Shown: positions 55,190 to 64,000 of the stretch, piece by piece
Layout of the letters: every line of letters begins with the position of its first letter
Numbering within the stretch: the first letter of the stretch is position 1
Notes under the pieces: generated by a model
The model's input: only the letters and a program-made list of their open reading frames with translations
The model's database searches: none
Told to the model about the DNA's origin: nothing
Source of the DNA: Senegalia massiliensis
Lineage (GTDB): Bacteria; Bacillota; Clostridia; Tissierellales; SIT17
Assembly: GCF_009911265.1 (NCBI RefSeq)
Contig: NZ_QXXA01000011.1
Coordinates: 123,650-187,649, forward strand
Length of the DNA: 64,000 nucleotides
Direction of reading: 5' to 3'
Made by a program: the position numbers and the translations under genes

Positions 55190-57829
55190 TTATTTATTCT
55201 GTTTAAATTTTAAATTTAATATTTCATTACTCTTTATTCTCTTTATATAAATAGTATTTTTAATTATTTTAAGATTTTTATTAGTATTTATATTTTCTTC
55301 TTTCAAATTAACTAAATTAACATCACTAAACTTTTCTCCATCGTATTCAATTTCCACATCATTTATATTTTCATTAAGACTGTTATAAATACGTAATACT
55401 ATTCCTTCATCACTTTCTGCTTTTTTAATAGCACTTGTACCTAATAATGGATTTTTTATTTTAATTGGATAGTAAGTATCTGATAAACCCTTATTTTTAT
55501 ATTCAATATTTTGTAACTGGCTATAGTGAAGTGGATATACATAGTTTTCAGCATTAATATTCATTTCATTTATACTATTTATAGGGCAAATAGAATATTC
55601 CATTTCAAATTTTCCTATCATATTACTCTTTGGAGTCTTTACATGTAATCCTGACCTTCTCCCAGGTCTATTAACTAAATCCTGTTTCCCCATATAGCTA
55701 GTTCCACATAACAATGTTAATGCTATTTTAGGTTTACCTTCATCTAATATTTCATATTGAGGTAAGCCTCTATTAATTACTTGTAACCCATTTTTACCAT
55801 CAAATACTCCTACAAATTTATGCTGATTATATATTGGGTAATACTTTTCTTGCCAATTTTCCTTTCTCCAATATTCTACTTGTTTTAAATAATTTTCTCT
55901 TTCCATAACTCCAAATTGCTGATCTACATAGTGGATATTTGACTCAATATTTCCATCAAATAATACTTGTATTCTATGATCTTTAATATTATTATTAATT
56001 ACAGTTTTTATATCTAATCTCTTACTATTTTTATAAATAGTTATAAAAGATTCTATAACTGTATTTTCCTTTTTCTCAGATCTATATTCATTATAAGTAT
56101 TAATAGGGAAATTTAATGAATAAGTTATTTTTATTTGAGATTGAATATGCCCCTCATATATCTTTTCTATTTTTGCTATTTGTCCTTTAGAATAGATAAC
56201 CTCATCTTTTACAGGAGGAGAGTAATCATATTCATCACCAGCATTTCCACCTTCTTTGAATATGTGTTGATTATAATAAGTTTTATCATTTTCTTTATCT
56301 AATACATCTAAACTTCCATCTTTATTTATATTTATTTTAATATATTCATTTTCAAGAGTATTGTCATTTACTATTAAACTTTTTTCATTATTATTGTTAA
56401 ACTTAACTTCATTGATATAATAAGTTTTATAACCAAACCCTTCAATTTCAGGAGTAAAACTAAATTTAACTTTATAATATTCTTTAGATTCATTTTTACC
56501 TACAAAATGACTTTCTATCATATAATCATTTAAATCTACTTTTTCAGTTCTTAATAGTTGATGATCACATTCTAAACCTTTATCATCCTTTAATATAAAT
56601 TTAGTAGATTCTAATAATGCTTCTATTACCAATGTATCTTTTCTTGAATTAATTATTGTATTAAATACAGTTATTGGTATTCCTTTGTCACTTTGAAAAT
56701 TTATATTAGATAAAATTTCATTTGTTTTTTCTTCTATAATAGTGGTACCTATTTGATTTGATTTATTATATCTCATTTCCATTTCATCATGTGTAATATC
56801 AGTACATACATTTCCTATAGAATCATGTGCTTGATTTTGAATTATATTTTTCCATCCATGATTTATCAAAGAATTATTATAATAAGAACCATATAATGTT
56901 CCTATAGAAGATAATGGTTCTACATATTTTTCATATAATCTTTGTGATATAAAATTTTGTCCTTTTATATCAAGACGAGTAGAGCCAATACTTGCGTGTA
57001 CTCTCATGAATTTGCCTTTTCTAAATTCACCTTTATAAGTTTCAAAATCCATACTAGTTTTTTTAACATCTTTAATATAATCTTCTAATGTTGAAAATAT
57101 AAATTTATATCCTTCTGAACCATACTTTTCATTCAAATCTTTAATAATTATAGGTAAATCTTTATTTGGTTCTCTTTGATCATAACCACATAACATGAGT
57201 ATTTGCCCAGTATGTGTCATATCTTTTTGTGCTTTAATGTTAGTTTCTACTACATTTTTACTTTCATCCATTTTTAATGATAACCATTTGGCATTTTCAT
57301 ATCCTAAAGGTAAATAATGACCTAAAACCTTAGTTTCATCTAGTCCTTCCCAATAAAATTCCTTTTCATTTATATCTTCATCTGATATTCCTCTCCATAT
57401 AACTGCATCATTAATATCAAATCCCTTTAAAACTTGAGGAATCTGTGCAGATTGTCCAAATGAATCAGGTAAATACCCTATATTCATTACAGAACCAAAT
57501 TCTTCTGCGATATTAATGCCTATGAGTAAATTCCTTATAAGTGATTCCCCGCTTGGAATAAATTCATCTGGTTGTATATACCATGGCCCTACAATTATTC
57601 TTTTTTGTTCTATAAGTTCCTTTAACCTTTCTTTATTTTCAGGCCTTATTTCTAGATAATCTTCTAATATTATAGTTTGTCCATCAAACATAAAAGATAA
57701 ATAGTTTTCATTGTTTTCTAGTAAGTCAATTAAGTCATCCATAACTCTAATCAGTTTAACTCTATATTCTTCAAATGTTTTATGCCATTCTCTATCCCAA
57801 TGTGTATGTGATACTATATGAAATTTCAA
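55190..57829 (-). CDS. mngB: GH38 alpha-mannosidase (MngB-like)
   Basis: 879 residues, close to E. coli MngB. The zinc site HTHWDREWH is at residues 7-15 and the nucleophile Asp is in YLPDSFGQS. It would hydrolyse phosphorylated mannosides such as 2-O-(6-phospho-alpha-mannosyl)-glycerate delivered by the PTS. The start is the TTG at 57827-57829, with AGGAGG seven bases upstream; the in-frame ATG at 57880 falls in a hairpin. It directly follows the IIC gene. Released mannose-6-phosphate could go to ManA nearby. Confidence 0.88.
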   Translation of the reverse strand: MKFHIVSHTHWDREWHKTFEEYRVKLIRVMDDLIDLLENNENYLSFMFDGQTIILEDYLEIRPENKERLKELIEQKRIIVGPWYIQPDEFIPSGESLIRNLLIGINIAEEFGSVMNIGYLPDSFGQSAQIPQVLKGFDINDAVIWRGISDEDINEKEFYWEGLDETKVLGHYLPLGYENAKWLSLKMDESKNVVETNIKAQKDMTHTGQILMLCGYDQREPNKDLPIIIKDLNEKYGSEGYKFIFSTLEDYIKDVKKTSMDFETYKGEFRKGKFMRVHASIGSTRLDIKGQNFISQRLYEKYVEPLSSIGTLYGSYYNNSLINHGWKNIIQNQAHDSIGNVCTDITHDEMEMRYNKSNQIGTTIIEEKTNEILSNINFQSDKGIPITVFNTIINSRKDTLVIEALLESTKFILKDDKGLECDHQLLRTEKVDLNDYMIESHFVGKNESKEYYKVKFSFTPEIEGFGYKTYYINEVKFNNNNEKSLIVNDNTLENEYIKININKDGSLDVLDKENDKTYYNQHIFKEGGNAGDEYDYSPPVKDEVIYSKGQIAKIEKIYEGHIQSQIKITYSLNFPINTYNEYRSEKKENTVIESFITIYKNSKRLDIKTVINNNIKDHRIQVLFDGNIESNIHYVDQQFGVMERENYLKQVEYWRKENWQEKYYPIYNQHKFVGVFDGKNGLQVINRGLPQYEILDEGKPKIALTLLCGTSYMGKQDLVNRPGRRSGLHVKTPKSNMIGKFEMEYSICPINSINEMNINAENYVYPLHYSQLQNIEYKNKGLSDTYYPIKIKNPLLGTSAIKKAESDEGIVLRIYNSLNENINDVEIEYDGEKFSDVNLVNLKEENINTNKNLKIIKNTIYIKRIKSNEILNLKFKQNK

Positions 57830-57849
57830 TTTTAAACCTCCTATTTTAA

Positions 57850-57877
57850 ATCCACCCTCTATATTTAGAGGATGGAT
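57850..57877 (-). other. Intercistronic hairpin between PTS IIC and mannosidase genes
   Basis: ATCCACCCTCTA pairs with TAGAGGATGGAT (one mismatch), right after the IIC stop and before the mannosidase ribosome site. No U-run. Confidence 0.6.
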
Positions 57878-57883
57878 CATATT

Positions 57884-58900
57884 TTATCCCATTAAATTAA
57901 ATTCTGCTCCTTCTTGATCTTTTTCTATATCAGATTCTTTTCTTAAAAATGCTACTGATAATGCAATTATTACTACTCCTACAATAAACCCTATTAGCCA
58001 ACTAATTGGATTATTAACTAAAGGTAATGCCCAGATTCCAATAGCTGCTGGTATTGTAGATGATGCTCCTAATACTAATGATACAGCTGCTCCTATACCT
58101 GTACCAATTACAATAGATGGTATTACTTTAAATGGGGTAGTTACTGCATAGGGTATAGCACCTTCTGAAATTCCTAAAGAACCCATAAATGCTGCAGGTA
58201 TAGCATTTGCTTTTTCTGCTTTAGTAAATTTATTAGGTTTAATTGCTGTAGCAATTGCAAGGCCTATAGGTGGTGCCATTATTCCTACCCATGCTGCTGC
58301 CATTGGTTCATATATACCTTCTGCTAAAGTTGCATATGCAAATGCTAATGCAACCTTATTTACAGGTCCACCCATATCAAATGCCATCATAGCTCCTATT
58401 ATAAATCCTAAAATTGCTAAATTTGCTCCTTTTAATGATACTAACCAATTTTCAAGTCCAGTCATAGCTGGTGTTAATGGTATTGATATTAAATACATAA
58501 CTACTGCTGTTAATGCTACACCTAAAACTGGAATTATCATAATAGGCTTTATTACTGCTAAACTTTTATGAATTGGTATTTTCTTTAATCTATTTACTAT
58601 CCACCCAGCAAAAAAGCCAATTAATATACCACCAATATACCCAGTACCTAATTCTCTTGCCATAACTCCACCTACAAAACCTACTGTAATTCCTGGTCTA
58701 TCTGCTATAGAATATGCAATAAATCCAGCTATTGCAGGTACCATTAATTGAAGAGACCATACTCCTATATTCACTAATTTTTCAGCAATAAACCCTTCTT
58801 CTCCCAATATAATTCCAATTGATAATAATATACCTCCTGCTACAACAAAAGGAATCATATATGAAACCCCTGTCATTAAATGTCTTTTAAATTTATCCAT
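57884..58900 (-). CDS. PTS fructose-family IIC component
   Basis: 338 residues, about eight to nine helices. The family motifs HLMTGVSYMIPFVVAGGILL, FDMGGPVNKVA and GISEGAIPYA are present. It transports the sugar in concert with separate IIA and IIB proteins. In E. coli the homologous MngA is one fused IIABC protein. Specificity for alpha-mannosides is inferred from the GH38 gene after it. Confidence 0.92.
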   Translation of the reverse strand: MDKFKRHLMTGVSYMIPFVVAGGILLSIGIILGEEGFIAEKLVNIGVWSLQLMVPAIAGFIAYSIADRPGITVGFVGGVMARELGTGYIGGILIGFFAGWIVNRLKKIPIHKSLAVIKPIMIIPVLGVALTAVVMYLISIPLTPAMTGLENWLVSLKGANLAILGFIIGAMMAFDMGGPVNKVALAFAYATLAEGIYEPMAAAWVGIMAPPIGLAIATAIKPNKFTKAEKANAIPAAFMGSLGISEGAIPYAVTTPFKVIPSIVIGTGIGAAVSLVLGASSTIPAAIGIWALPLVNNPISWLIGFIVGVVIIALSVAFLRKESDIEKDQEGAEFNLMG

Positions 58901-58915
58901 GATTTCATCTCCTTA

Positions 58916-59224
58916 TCATTTTACTTTTGACTCTGCTTTTTCTATTACTTTTTTAGCATTTTTAAGTACTTTTTTAGTAGATACTTCTATTTTTGTTAAA
59001 TTATCAAACCTATTCATCTTTCCTATATGAGCATCAATTGCAAGGATAGCTACATCAGCTTCATTTATTGCATCTACCGGTAACTCGTCTTCTATCCCCA
59101 TAGCTCCCTGTGTCTCTACTTTTATGTTATGTCCTAATTCCTTTGCAGCATCCTCTAATGCTTTTTTTGCCATAAATGTATGAGCTACTCCTGATGGACA
59201 TGCTGTAACTGCTACTATTTTCAT
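58916..59224 (-). CDS. PTS fructose-family IIB component
   Basis: 102 residues. Phosphorylated Cys9 in VAVTACPSGVAHTFMAKKAL and the usual VETQGAMG segment. Passes phosphate from IIA to the sugar bound at IIC. In operon with both, gaps 15 and 22 bases. Confidence 0.93.
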   Translation of the reverse strand: MKIVAVTACPSGVAHTFMAKKALEDAAKELGHNIKVETQGAMGIEDELPVDAINEADVAILAIDAHIGKMNRFDNLTKIEVSTKKVLKNAKKVIEKAESKVK

Positions 59225-59246
59225 ATTGCATCTTCCTTTCTTCCTT

Positions 59247-59711
59247 TTATTTAAAAATATTTTCCATTAATTTTAATACTTCTTCATCACTCTGAGCATT
59301 TTTTAAATCTTGTCTAAAATCTTCTTCCATTAATTTCATTGATAATTTTGATATTATTTTAAGATGTGTATTATTGCCTTCTTTTTCTGGTACTGCAAGA
59401 CCAATTACTAAATCTACAGGCTTACCATCTAAAGATTCCCAATCTATAGGTTTAGATAACTTCAATATAACTATAGTTGGTTTTATTACTGCCTTTGTTT
59501 TTGCATGAGGTATAGCTATTCCATATCCTACACCTGTAGTAAATTCCTCCTCCCTTTCTAATATTTTTTCATAATATAAATCTTTTGAGTCTAATCTATT
59601 ATCTAAGTTTACAATTCTTACAATTTCTTGTAACACTTCTTGTTTAGTTGTTCCATGAAATTTTCTATTGATTAAATTCTCATTTATTAATTCAGTTAAA
59701 CTTAGTTCCAT
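59247..59711 (-). CDS. PTS fructose-family IIA component
   Basis: 154 residues. Active His69 in TTGVGYGIAIPHAKT. It accepts phosphate from HPr. The gene overlaps the end of the regulator gene by 10 bases, implying coupled translation. Confidence 0.92.
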   Translation of the reverse strand: MELSLTELINENLINRKFHGTTKQEVLQEIVRIVNLDNRLDSKDLYYEKILEREEEFTTGVGYGIAIPHAKTKAVIKPTIVILKLSKPIDWESLDGKPVDLVIGLAVPEKEGNNTHLKIISKLSMKLMEEDFRQDLKNAQSDEEVLKLMENIFK

Positions 59712-61699
59712 TTATTCTGCTCCTCCTTTTCTATTGTGAATTTACTATAAAATTCTTTAAAACTTTTTGAATTTATCAATTGAGATACATGAGCAGATGA
59801 CTTTGTTGCCTTGTATATTGTATTAAATAATTTTTCAAAAGAATTTGTCATATTTTTAGATAAAACTAAAATTAATACTAATTGCACTTTCCTATCCTCT
59901 TCCCATTCAATAGCGTTTTTCAATATACCAACACAAACTGAAGATTTGATATTAGTAGCTTTTAGAGGATGCGGGATAGCTATTAAATTACCGATTGCTG
60001 TAGAAGATACTTCTTCTCTTTGAAATATGGATTCTTGAATATCACTATTTATATATCCTTCAAAAGTCATCTTGTTAGTTAAAAATTTAATCACATCGGT
60101 TTTATTTTTGAAATCTAAATTTGTGAAAAATAAATCTTCTTTTAAAAAATTTTTTAAACTCTTTTGTGATCGTGTATATTTATATGAATTTTCTATTTTA
60201 TTTCTTATATATATTAAATCTTCATCATCTAATATTGTTTTAACTAAAATGACAGGTATACCAATTTCTTCTTGTATAGGTATAGTAGTGAGAATTATAT
60301 CAGGTTTTATATTTTTAACTTTATCTAACTCATGCAACGGATATGTTCCTATGAAATTTGCATTTATACTAAGTGAATTTTTAAATTTTGCTAATAATAG
60401 ATTCGCAGTTCCCATACCCGAAGAACAAATGATAGCTATATTTTTTGTTTTTTGATTATATCTTTTTTTCCTCTCTAAAGCTCCACCAAAATGCATAGCT
60501 ATATAGCCAATTTCATCTTCATTTATTACGTAATTAGTTTCTTTTTTGATAACATTTGTAGCAATAATCCCAATTTGAAAGGCTAAAGGATATTTGTTTT
60601 TTATATCATTTATTAATGGATTTCTAATATTCATATTATACTTTGCTCTATGGAGTGTTGGTTTTAGATGTAATGCTAAATTATATATCAATTTATTGTC
60701 ATTATTGAAATCCATATTTAATTTATTTTTTATTTCATTTATTATTTTAGAAATTAGAATTTTAATTTGATCATCTATTAAGTGAAGTAATTCTTTTTCT
60801 TCATCTTTTTCTAATAATTTACTCCCTAGCAAATGCATAGTTATATAACATGTTTCTGATTCTGGTATATTAACTTTGAAAATACCTTCTAATATCTTAA
60901 CTATATTTTCTGCTATATAATATTCTTTTTCATTTTTCAATTTTTCGATTTTTTTGTCTTCTAATGGTACAAACTTACCTAATATTATTCTTTCTAAAGC
61001 TATAGCAATATGAATTATAAGATTATTAAAAGCAATATCAGCTAAGTAAAATTCTTGCTGAACTAATTCTTTTTGTAATATATTTTCAATAAACTTCCAA
61101 TCTACCTTATTAAATTTTGAAATTTTACTATTATAACTGTCAGAAAGCATATCCTTATTTATATTTTCTCTATTTAAGACATATTGAGAAATACAAAATC
61201 TTTTATCAATTTCTTTTCCTTCAATCATTATCCCTTTATTTTCTTTAACAATTATTTTCAAACTATAATCTTTGAGGGTTGATTTCACTGCTTTTAAATC
61301 ATTCTTTATAGTGGATAAACTGACATATAGTTCATCACTTAATTTTTCAAGTGTTATAGGTATATTGGTAGATAATAACCTTTTTATAATATATACTATC
61401 CTTTGATGAGGAAAATCCGGTATAGTAGTTAATTCTAATTCTTCTCTAGTAGAAACATCTTTTAATAATTCTTTACATTGCTTTTTATTACTTATATCTA
61501 ATTTACTTCCTTTTCCTTTTACTGAAATGATTTTTATATCATATGGAATTAAAAACTCATTTAATTCTTTTATATCACTTCTAATAGTTCTAGATGATAC
61601 TCCTATGAGCTTCGCTAAATAAGCACTTGTTAAATATTCATTTGAGTTTATGAACTTATCTAATATTTTATTTAGACGAGTACTTAATAATTTTTCCAT
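59702..61699 (-). CDS. PRD-containing transcription activator with PTS IIB and IIA domains
   Basis: 665 residues. N-terminal HTH (22-45, AYLAKLIGVSSRTIRSDI), Mga-like HTH (about 115-140), PRD1 (His230, His289), PRD2 (His344, His403), a galactitol-type IIB domain with Cys425 (IAIICSSGMGTANLLL) and a IIA domain with His577 (NLIAIPHPLK). This is the MtlR/ManR layout, whose activity depends on PTS phosphorylation. It precedes and overlaps the IIA gene, so it is cis-encoded with its target operon. Confidence 0.92.
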   Translation of the reverse strand: MEKLLSTRLNKILDKFINSNEYLTSAYLAKLIGVSSRTIRSDIKELNEFLIPYDIKIISVKGKGSKLDISNKKQCKELLKDVSTREELELTTIPDFPHQRIVYIIKRLLSTNIPITLEKLSDELYVSLSTIKNDLKAVKSTLKDYSLKIIVKENKGIMIEGKEIDKRFCISQYVLNRENINKDMLSDSYNSKISKFNKVDWKFIENILQKELVQQEFYLADIAFNNLIIHIAIALERIILGKFVPLEDKKIEKLKNEKEYYIAENIVKILEGIFKVNIPESETCYITMHLLGSKLLEKDEEKELLHLIDDQIKILISKIINEIKNKLNMDFNNDNKLIYNLALHLKPTLHRAKYNMNIRNPLINDIKNKYPLAFQIGIIATNVIKKETNYVINEDEIGYIAMHFGGALERKKRYNQKTKNIAIICSSGMGTANLLLAKFKNSLSINANFIGTYPLHELDKVKNIKPDIILTTIPIQEEIGIPVILVKTILDDEDLIYIRNKIENSYKYTRSQKSLKNFLKEDLFFTNLDFKNKTDVIKFLTNKMTFEGYINSDIQESIFQREEVSSTAIGNLIAIPHPLKATNIKSSVCVGILKNAIEWEEDRKVQLVLILVLSKNMTNSFEKLFNTIYKATKSSAHVSQLINSKSFKEFYSKFTIEKEEQNKWN

Positions 61700-61758
61700 A
61701 TTATTTCCTCCTCTTAACTTAATTATATGTATACTGTTTAAATATAGATAGACATTAT

Positions 61759-61780
61759 ATTTCCTGTATACAAAGGAAAT
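61759..61780. promoter_or_regulatory. Candidate operator upstream of the PRD regulator gene
   Basis: Inverted repeat ATTTCCT...AGGAAAT (7-bp arms, 8-base spacer containing GTATAC). Adjacent to a TATAAT (minus strand, 61756-61761) lacking a clear -35, fitting activator control. Confidence 0.4.
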
Positions 61781-61802
61781 TGTTAATTAATTCTGATAAA
61801 TC

Positions 61803-61834
61803 AAAAAAGAGTGAGGTATTAACCCCACACTTTT
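61803..61834 (-). terminator. Terminator after manA
   Basis: AAAAGTGTGGGG pairs with CCTCACTCTTTT (one mismatch, one wobble) with six U following on the minus strand. Confidence 0.8.
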
Positions 61835-61854
61835 ATAGTTCATTTGATTTTTCT

Positions 61855-62784
61855 TTACACATAAGAATAAATGATCTCCATATCTCCTTCTAATATAAAC
61901 TCTCCATGATTATATGGAATTATAAAATGATCTCCTTTTTCTATACTTATTCCATCAATATTACCTTTACCTTTTAATACACTCATTATCATAAAAGGCT
62001 TGTCTTGATTCATAGTTAAATTACTATTTATATCTAATTTATATACTGAAAAATACTCTGTTTCTATTAAGTTCTCTATTATATTATTATTTATTTTTTC
62101 TATTGTGCAGTTATTGTTAGCATCTTCATGAGGTATTTTAGTTACATCTATACTTTTTTCGATATGAAGTTCCCTAGGTTTTCCATCCTGTAGTCTATCA
62201 TAGTCATATAATCTATAGGTTATATCACTTGACTGCTGGGTTTCAAGTATCATAGTTCCACTACCTATTGCATGAACTGTTCCTGCTGGTATGTAAAAAA
62301 AATCTCCGGGCTTTATTTTAACTCTTCTAAGAAGTTTGTCCCAACTACCTTCATCTATTATTTCTCTCATTTCTTCTTTTGTATTTGCATTATGTCCTAA
62401 TACAAGTTCTGAATCTTCATCACAATCAATTATATACCAACATTCAGTTTTTCCTAAGCTGTCTTCATGTTCTTTTGCATATTTATCATTTGGATGAACT
62501 TGTACACTAAGGTCTGTATTTGCATCTATTATTTTTGTAAGAAGTGGAAACTCATTACCTTTTATATTACCAAATAATTCTCTTTTATTTTCCCAAAGCC
62601 AACTTAACTTTTTCCCCTGATATTCTCCATTTTCAACTATTGAATCACCATTTGGATGAGCACTTACTGCCCAGTATTCTCCTGTATTATTAGATGGAAT
62701 ATCATAATTAAAATATTCTTTTAATTTATTTCCACCCCATATTTTTTCTTTAAATACACTATCTAAAAATAATATATCACTCAT
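61855..62784 (-). CDS. manA: Class I mannose-6-phosphate isomerase
   Basis: 309 residues, the short Bacillus-type form. KIWGGNKLKEYF near residue 14, SVQVHPND with zinc ligands near 91, GKTECWYI, and PAGTVHAIGSG near 165. Converts mannose-6-phosphate to fructose-6-phosphate. ATG at 62782-62784 with GGAGAGTG upstream; an ATG five codons earlier is in that site. It is separately transcribed from the mannoside operon but adjoins it. Confidence 0.93.
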   Translation of the reverse strand: MSDILFLDSVFKEKIWGGNKLKEYFNYDIPSNNTGEYWAVSAHPNGDSIVENGEYQGKKLSWLWENKRELFGNIKGNEFPLLTKIIDANTDLSVQVHPNDKYAKEHEDSLGKTECWYIIDCDEDSELVLGHNANTKEEMREIIDEGSWDKLLRRVKIKPGDFFYIPAGTVHAIGSGTMILETQQSSDITYRLYDYDRLQDGKPRELHIEKSIDVTKIPHEDANNNCTIEKINNNIIENLIETEYFSVYKLDINSNLTMNQDKPFMIMSVLKGKGNIDGISIEKGDHFIIPYNHGEFILEGDMEIIYSYV

Positions 62785-62851
62785 TTTTTCACTCTCCATT
62801 TATTGAAAATTACATTTTATTAACCATAGGAACTATACTTATGCTTCAACA

Positions 62852-62880
62852 TTGTATCCATTAACATAGTAGTATATAAT
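62852..62880 (+). promoter_or_regulatory. Promoter of the D-2-hydroxyacid dehydrogenase gene
   Basis: -35 TTGTAT (62852-62857), 17-base spacer, -10 TATAAT (62875-62880). Confidence 0.6.
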
Positions 62881-62921
62881 TAAATTATAACATAAATACA
62901 TATTGGAGAAAGGGGTTTAAA

Positions 62922-63845
62922 ATGAAAGTTAAATTAATAGAACCTTTAAATGTTTCACATGAATTAATTAAAGAATTATCAGAACCAATTAAAGCATTAG
63001 GACATGAATTTGTCTATTACAATGAAAAAACTACAGACAATGATGAATTAATTGAAAGAAGCAAAGATGCTGATATTATTATGATTGGAAATAATCCTTA
63101 TCCTAAAGAAGTTATAAAAGAAATGGATAGCTTAAAACTTATAAATGTAGCTTTTACTGGAGTAGATCATGTAGCAGTAGATGATGCAAAGAAAAAAGAT
63201 ATCAAAATTTGTAATGCAGCAGGTTATTCTGATCAAGCAGTTTCAGAACTTGCAATAGGTCTTACTTTAGATATATATAGAAAAATTAGTGATTCAAGTC
63301 CTTTAATAGGAAAAGAAATAAAAGATAAAACTGTAGGCATAATAGGTACTGGAAATATTGGAATTAGAACTGCTGAATTATTTAGTGCATTTGGTGCCAA
63401 ATTAATAGCTTATAGTAGAACTGAAAAAGATGAAGCTAAAGAATTAGGTATAAAATATGTTTCATTAGATGAGCTTTTATCATCAAGTGATATTATTTCA
63501 GTTCATTTACCGCTTAATGATAATACAAGAGGATTTTTAAATAAAGAAAAGTTAGAAAAAATAAATGATAATGCTATACTTATAAATTGTGCAAGAGGCC
63601 CTATTATTGATAATGAAGCATTAGCTAATTTATTAAATCAAGATAAAATAGCAGGTGCAGGTATAGATGTATTTGATATGGAACCACCTCTTCCAAAAGA
63701 TTATCCTTTATTATATGCAAAGAATATTGTTTTAACTCCACATATAGCATATTTTACCGAAGAATCTATGATACGAAGAGCTAAAATAGCATTTGATAAT
63801 ACAATTTCCTTTTTAAAAGGTGATCCTAAAAATATAATGAAATGA
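62922..63845 (+). CDS. D-isomer-specific 2-hydroxyacid dehydrogenase
   Basis: 307 residues. NAD-binding VGIIGTGNIGIRTAELFSAFG, the catalytic Arg in INCARGPIID, Glu in DVFDMEPPLP and His in LTPHIAYFTEES. It reduces or oxidises 2-hydroxyacids such as glycerate, lactate or phosphoglycerate. The substrate is not clear. Next to an alpha-mannoside locus that may release D-glycerate, a glycerate/hydroxypyruvate role is a reasonable guess. Confidence 0.9.
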   Translation: MKVKLIEPLNVSHELIKELSEPIKALGHEFVYYNEKTTDNDELIERSKDADIIMIGNNPYPKEVIKEMDSLKLINVAFTGVDHVAVDDAKKKDIKICNAAGYSDQAVSELAIGLTLDIYRKISDSSPLIGKEIKDKTVGIIGTGNIGIRTAELFSAFGAKLIAYSRTEKDEAKELGIKYVSLDELLSSSDIISVHLPLNDNTRGFLNKEKLEKINDNAILINCARGPIIDNEALANLLNQDKIAGAGIDVFDMEPPLPKDYPLLYAKNIVLTPHIAYFTEESMIRRAKIAFDNTISFLKGDPKNIMK

Positions 63846-63851
63846 TTTTAA

Positions 63852-63886
63852 AAATTGGTTAGAAATTTTAAATTTCTAACCAATTT
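63852..63886. terminator. Terminator after the dehydrogenase gene
   Basis: AAATTGGTTAGAAATTT pairs with its complement (17 bp, one-base centre) with a TTCTTTGTT tail. Serves the convergent gene too. Confidence 0.8.
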
Positions 63887-63927
63887 CTTTGTTATCTAAA
63901 AATAAACTAACCATTTTAAAATATATT

Positions 63928-64000
63928 TTATTTAAATTGTGGTAAATATTTTTTATGTGCTTTATACATTTCTCTAAACACTTCATTTGCAACACTATCT
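63928..64000 (-). CDS. C-terminal end of an unidentified gene (cut by window end)
   Basis: The minus-strand frame reads ...DSVANEVFREMYKAHKKYLPQFK and stops at TAA 63928-63930. Only 24 codons are visible. The tail resembles ends of solute-binding proteins of TRAP transporters, but this is too short to name. Confidence 0.5.
   Translation of the reverse strand, partial: DSVANEVFREMYKAHKKYLPQFK

Overview
The window is low-GC DNA (strongly A+T-rich) with clear Firmicutes signals: AGGAGG-type ribosome binding sites, a SAM-I riboswitch before metK, a Spo0E-like small protein, sigma-D flagellar promoters, the CsrA/FliW/flagellin control module and a +1 frameshift in prfB. A motile, probably spore-forming, sugar- and amino-acid-fermenting anaerobe of the Clostridia/Tissierellia type is the best guess; no rRNA or other taxonomic marker is present. 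Nearly all genes are on the minus strand. I see no transposase, CRISPR array, tRNA or rRNA.

Region 1 (1-5 kb): the N-terminal part of an M20 amidohydrolase, an ornithine-racemase-like PLP enzyme, the RNA-binding protein Tex with a highly foldable leader, and a Cof-type HAD phosphatase. Region 2 (4.7-12.3 kb): a complete N-acetylgalactosamine (aga) operon with a GntR regulator, AgaS, a mannose-family PTS (IIB, IIC, IID, IIA), a deacetylase, a tagatose-bisphosphate aldolase and a PfkB kinase. Region 3 (12.4-21.2 kb): a galacto-N-biose/lacto-N-biose cluster with an ABC importer, a GH112 phosphorylase, a BadF-type hexosamine kinase, a tiny two-helix membrane protein, a cysteine-rich Gfo/Idh/MocA enzyme and a divergent AraC activator. 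Regions 2 and 3 together form a plausible route from mucin core-1 disaccharide to triose phosphates.

Region 4 (21.3-29 kb): a chemoreceptor, then prfB, secA, a DUF5317 membrane protein and hpf. The 466-bp gap upstream of hpf carries a dense DnaA-box cluster. Region 5 (29.1-43.4 kb): the late flagellar cluster (FliT/FlgN-like, FliS, FlaG, an enlarged FliD, two Maf-type glycosyltransferases, flagellin, CsrA, FliW, FlgL, two FlgK paralogues, FlgN, FlgM, YvyF), with three sigma-D promoters. Region 6 (43.4-47 kb): ComFC, RecD2 and a ComK-like regulator whose promoter contains a LexA-box-like palindrome. The order com genes, yvyF, flgM...hag, fliD, fliS, hpf, secA, prfB parallels the Bacillus subtilis comF-to-prfB region.

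Region 7 (47-54 kb): a sigma factor with DUF1659, DUF2922 and YvrJ small proteins, metK under a SAM riboswitch, a small-multidrug-export family protein, a Spo0E-like peptide, and three poorly characterised genes. Region 8 (54-64 kb): an alpha-mannoside locus (PRD regulator, fructose-family PTS IIA/IIB/IIC as separate genes, GH38 mannosidase, Gfo/Idh/MocA oxidoreductase), mannose-6-phosphate isomerase, a D-2-hydroxyacid dehydrogenase, and a gene fragment cut by the window end. The most unusual items are the LexA-type site over the ComK-like promoter, the DnaA-box cluster away from any dnaA gene, the structured tex leader, and the CsrA-type hairpin in the flagellin leader.
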